From: Pseudotabrizicola sp.
Lineage (GTDB): Bacteria > Pseudomonadota > Alphaproteobacteria > Rhodobacterales > Rhodobacteraceae
Reading direction: 5' to 3'
NCBI RefSeq assembly: GCF_030656345.1
Contig: NZ_JAUSNR010000002.1
Location: 62,001-126,000, forward strand
DNA: 64,000 bases
The notes beneath the pieces were generated by a model. The model made no database searches. It was not told where the DNA came from and saw nothing but the letters and a program-made list of their open reading frames with translations. Below, in pieces: positions 61,491 to 64,000 of the stretch; the first letter of the stretch is position 1; each line of letters opens with the position of its first letter. A program made the translations under genes and the position numbers.

Positions 61491-62522
61491 ATGCCCATCA
61501 CCCAAGGCGTTTCCTTTGACCTCACCCTGATCTGGGCCTTCGTGCTTGCCTTCGCGGTGCTGGTCTATGTGGTGCTTGACGGTTTTGATCTTGGCATCGG
61601 GATGCTGTTCGCCACCGAACCGGAAAGCCGCGACCGCGATGTGATGATGAATTCGGTGGCCCCGGTCTGGGACGGAAATGAGACATGGCTGGTGCTGGGG
61701 GGTGGCGCGCTGTTCGCCGCCTTTCCGCTGGCCTATGCGCTGATCCTGCCCGCGCTCTATGTGCCGGTGACCGTGATGCTGCTGGCGCTGGTGTTTCGCG
61801 GCGTTGCCTTTGAATTCCGCTGGCGGACGGTACGTTGGCGGGGTGTCTGGGATGCGGCCTTTGTCGGGGGGTCGGCCATGGCGGCAATGGCGCAGGGCAT
61901 TGCGCTGGGTGCCCTGTTGCAGGGCATCACCATTGACAAGGTCGCGCGCAGCTATGCCGGTGGCTGGTGGGACTGGCTGACGCCGTTTTCGGTGATGGTC
62001 GGGTTCGGGGTCATGGTCGGATACATGCTGCTTGGTGCCACCTGGCTGGTGATGAAGACCGAGGGCCCGCTGCAGGACAGGATGCGCAGGCGGGCCTGGG
62101 CACTTGGCATCGGAACGCTGGCATTCATCGCCCTTGTCAGCCTGTGGACACCGTTCCTGCAGGATGGCTATTACAGCCGCTGGTTTGGCGGGTGGAACAT
62201 ATTGCTTGCCGGTGCTGTCAGTGCTGCGGTGATGGGCGTGGCTTTCGGCCTGTATCGGTCGCTGACAGTCCGGCATCATGATTACTGGCCGTTCCTGCTG
62301 TCGCTTGCCCTGTTCGGGCTGAGTTTCGGTGGCCTCGGATACTCGATGTTTCCCTATATCGTGCCGGTCGAGGTGACGATCTGGGAAGCCGCCGCGCCCG
62401 AGAACAGCCAGCTTTTCATGCTGGCGGGTGCTGCGGTGTTGATCCCGGTCATTCTGATCTATACCGCGTATTCCTACTGGGTCTTCCGCGGCAAGATCGA
62501 CCCGGATGAAGGCTATCACTGA
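61491..62522 (+). CDS. cydB: Cytochrome bd-type quinol oxidase subunit II
   Basis: The 343-residue membrane subunit begins with F-D-L-T-L-I-W-A-F and contains Y-V-V-L-D-G-F-D-L-G-I-G-M-L near residue 25, plus V-W-D-G-N-E-T-W-L near residue 56, both typical of CydB. The ATG at 61491 is preferred; an earlier frame overlaps cydA. Its stop overlaps the ATG of the small third subunit (TGATG). Confidence 0.9.
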   Translation: MPITQGVSFDLTLIWAFVLAFAVLVYVVLDGFDLGIGMLFATEPESRDRDVMMNSVAPVWDGNETWLVLGGGALFAAFPLAYALILPALYVPVTVMLLALVFRGVAFEFRWRTVRWRGVWDAAFVGGSAMAAMAQGIALGALLQGITIDKVARSYAGGWWDWLTPFSVMVGFGVMVGYMLLGATWLVMKTEGPLQDRMRRRAWALGIGTLAFIALVSLWTPFLQDGYYSRWFGGWNILLAGAVSAAVMGVAFGLYRSLTVRHHDYWPFLLSLALFGLSFGGLGYSMFPYIVPVEVTIWEAAAPENSQLFMLAGAAVLIPVILIYTAYSYWVFRGKIDPDEGYH

Positions 62523-62626
62523 TGCGGCAGTCTCTGCGCCGATTGGGCTGGTTCGTGGCCATCTGGCTCGCCAGTGTCATCGTGCTGGCTGTGGTGGCCA
62601 TGCTTTTGCGGGCGTGGATCGGCTAA
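62522..62626 (+). CDS. DUF2474-type small bd-oxidase subunit (34 aa)
   Basis: The 34-residue protein has one transmembrane helix: M-R-Q-S-L-R-R-L-G-W-F-V-A-I-W-L-A-S-V-I at the start, then V-V-A-M-L-L-R-A-W-I-G. It starts at an ATG overlapping the cydB stop. The positive N-terminal tail, W-F-V/W-L motif and position directly after cydB match the DUF2474/CydX-like accessory subunits that stabilise the oxidase. Confidence 0.75.
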   Translation: MRQSLRRLGWFVAIWLASVIVLAVVAMLLRAWIG

Positions 62627-62929
62627 GGCCTCAGGTGCCAATCGCCACCGGACTCTGCGCATGGGGATCAGACGGACCTGCGTTTCCCTTGCCCCTGTGT
62701 TACAGGGAAAGGATGTTCGGTAGTTCACGCAGACACCCCGGGCCGCATCGACGCCTGACGATCTTGACCCTGTGTTGCGTGCCAACATCGCCCTGATTAA
62801 GCATTTGTTGATCCAGCCCGGAGTGTTGTATTATCGCGCGTGCAGAAGATGGCAGAGCAGCTCTGTCAGGTGGCACCGCCCCCGCAGGGCATCAAACACC
62901 TGTGGCCTGCAGCAGAAAGAGAGCGCTAG
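62627..62929. other. Intergenic region before luxR
   Basis: The 303-bp gap holds a small hairpin (CCCTGT 62693-62698, ACAGGG 62702-62707), flanked by TTTCCCT and AGGGAAA that could pair alternatively. It could serve as the bd-oxidase operon terminator. No gene is seen. Confidence 0.5.
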
Positions 62930-63637
62930 GTGACCGCCGATCTGATCGACCTTGGCAGCGAAAGCCGGAATGCCGGAAGCTTCGTCACCTTCCTTGATCA
63001 GATCTGCGCCCGCTTCGAACTTGATCACGCCGCCTATGCCGGAACCAACCCGGTGTCTGGCGGGGTGCATGGTTATGTGAACTACCCCGACGCCTGGAAA
63101 CGGCATTATTCCGAAAACGGCCTGCACCGGATTGATCCGACCCTGCTGGTCGCCAGCCGGTCGATCGCCCCGGTGGACTGGAGCCGGCTGGACCATACCG
63201 AGGGGTTTGAGAAGACCTTTCGCGATGCCCGCGATTTCGGCATCACCAACCGGGGCCTGACCATTCCGGTGCGCGGGCCGTATGGCGATATCGGCATGCT
63301 CAGCGTGACCCGCGATTGCAGTGTCGAGGAATGGGAAAAGCTGTCACGGCAGATCCTGCCGGATCTGCAATCGGTTGCGGTGCATGTGCATGACACGGTG
63401 ATGCGGTCGGATGTGCTGTCGCGCGCCTTGCGCTATCCGGCGCTGTCCACGCGCGAACGCGAGATCCTGCAATGGATCGCCGCCGGCAAGTCGCAGCAGG
63501 ATGTCGGGGACATTCTGGGCATTTCGCACCGCACGGTCGAGGTGCACCTGCGGTCCGGTCGCGAAAAGCTGTATGCGCTTACCACCCCGCAGGCCGTAGG
63601 CCGCGCGATCATGCTGGGCCTGATCTACCCGCTTTAA
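62930..63637 (+). CDS. LuxR-family quorum-sensing regulator
   Basis: The 235-residue protein has an N-terminal autoinducer-binding domain (residues about 10-160, with W-K-R-H-Y near residue 50 and D-P near residue 65) and a C-terminal LuxR HTH (L-S-T-R-E-R-E-I-L-Q-W near residue 171, then H-R-T-V-E-V-H-L). The GTG at 62930 follows AGAAAGAGAG. A LuxI gene begins 102 bp downstream, so it is the cognate receptor of an acyl-homoserine lactone. Confidence 0.85.
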   Translation: MTADLIDLGSESRNAGSFVTFLDQICARFELDHAAYAGTNPVSGGVHGYVNYPDAWKRHYSENGLHRIDPTLLVASRSIAPVDWSRLDHTEGFEKTFRDARDFGITNRGLTIPVRGPYGDIGMLSVTRDCSVEEWEKLSRQILPDLQSVAVHVHDTVMRSDVLSRALRYPALSTREREILQWIAAGKSQQDVGDILGISHRTVEVHLRSGREKLYALTTPQAVGRAIMLGLIYPL

Positions 63638-63688
63638 CGCCTGATCGGGCGTGATCTTACGGGATTCCCCTCATAGTCTAATCCCTCT

Positions 63689-63709
63689 CCAACACGTTAA
63701 CCTTGTTGG
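63689..63709. promoter_or_regulatory. Candidate lux-box-like inverted repeat
   Basis: CCAACA (63689-63694) and TGTTGG (63704-63709) form an inverted repeat with a 9-bp spacer, 30 bp before the luxI ATG. It could be the LuxR operator for luxI, although it does not match the canonical Vibrio lux box. Confidence 0.4.
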
Positions 63710-63738
63710 GGGAAGACCACTCATGTCAGGGGATAGAT

Positions 63739-64000
63739 ATGATTATCGTTATTGATGCACTGAACAAAGATCGTTTCGGCGATCTGCTGGATGAAATGTT
63801 CAAACTTCGCGCACGTGTTTTTGGCGACCGCCTGGGGTGGGAAGTCGAAATCATCAATGGGCGCGAGATTGACCAGTTTGACCGGCTCGATCCGGCCTAT
63901 GTCATCGGGTTGGACGACGAAGGTCACGTCGTGTCCTGCGTCCGCGCGCTGCAGACCACGGGGCCGCACATGTTGTCAGACGTGTTTCAGGTTCTGCTGG
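63739..64000 (+). CDS. LuxI-family acyl-homoserine-lactone synthase (partial)
   Basis: The frame is cut by the window end after 87 codons. The LuxI invariant residues are in place: R24 (L-R-A-R), F28, W34 (R-L-G-W), D45 and D48 (I-D-Q-F-D) and R69 (C-V-R-A-L). It makes an AHL signal from acyl-ACP or acyl-CoA and S-adenosylmethionine. It is read in the same direction as the luxR gene, which fits a LuxR/LuxI circuit. The acyl chain cannot be predicted. Confidence 0.85.
   Translation, partial: MIIVIDALNKDRFGDLLDEMFKLRARVFGDRLGWEVEIINGREIDQFDRLDPAYVIGLDDEGHVVSCVRALQTTGPHMLSDVFQVLL

Noticed and set aside
1-64000. CRISPR array, tRNA, rRNA or replication origin
   Set aside because: No regularly spaced direct repeats, cloverleaf-like genes, rRNA motifs or DnaA-box clusters were noticed by eye; a covariance-model or repeat search could overturn this.

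Overview
The window is high-GC DNA from an alphaproteobacterium, most likely a Rhodobacterales (Paracoccaceae/roseobacter-type) species. Four things point there: densely packed operons with ATGA/TGATG overlaps; many Dpp- and Pot-type ABC importers; an alphaproteobacterial LexA box (GTTC-N7-GTTC); and a LuxR/LuxI pair with a non-Vibrio promoter. I see no rRNA, tRNA or CRISPR array. The calls come from reading the sequence only; no database search was run.

Layout. (1) 1-6906: the start of a leftward binding-protein-like gene, a perfect 17-bp dyad, then a rightward Dpp/Opp-type importer (binding protein, permease, fused permease-ATPase, ATPase) ending in a creatininase-family amidohydrolase. (2) 7593-9600: a LysR regulator divergent from a GhrA-like 2-hydroxyacid dehydrogenase. 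(3) 10035-20540: a Pot-type importer followed by an RraA-like protein, a gamma-glutamyltransferase, two FAD oxidoreductases resembling the GlpA/NADH-oxidase pair, and a GlpK-like FGGY kinase. Transport systems 1 and 3 share an identical 14-bp upstream motif. (4) 20484-21261: a small accessory patch with a LexA-box promoter driving a two-repeat small protein.

(5) 21450-29524: a zinc-limitation island, the most interesting part of the window. Two GTTATANTATAAC palindromes (Zur-box type) sit upstream of two transcription units. They carry two COG0523 GTPases, a HisI paralogue in which one predicted zinc-ligand cysteine is Asp, a DUF1636 protein, a FecBCD-type importer, a Fur-family (Zur) regulator, a chimeric ORF holding only the C-terminal lobe of a ZnuA/AztC-like binding protein, a WD40 propeller and a 93-aa protein.

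(6) 29525-33129: transposase debris (IS3, IS1182) and a HAF-repeat autotransporter. (7) 33255-45804: an ion/energy/stress block. Seven leftward genes (HTH protein, CPA2 antiporter, SDR, P2-type ATPase, Na/Pi symporter, PHA synthase, UspA) start beside a perfect FNR box; a rightward Usp and a ClC channel follow. (8) 45954-53448: a second Dpp-type importer bracketed by two M19 dipeptidases. (9) 53449-62626: IS110 debris, an SSS symporter, an MscS channel, a YdeP-type molybdopterin oxidoreductase and a bd-type (CIO-like) quinol oxidase with a 34-aa accessory subunit. (10) 62930-64000: LuxR and the start of LuxI, cut by the window edge.
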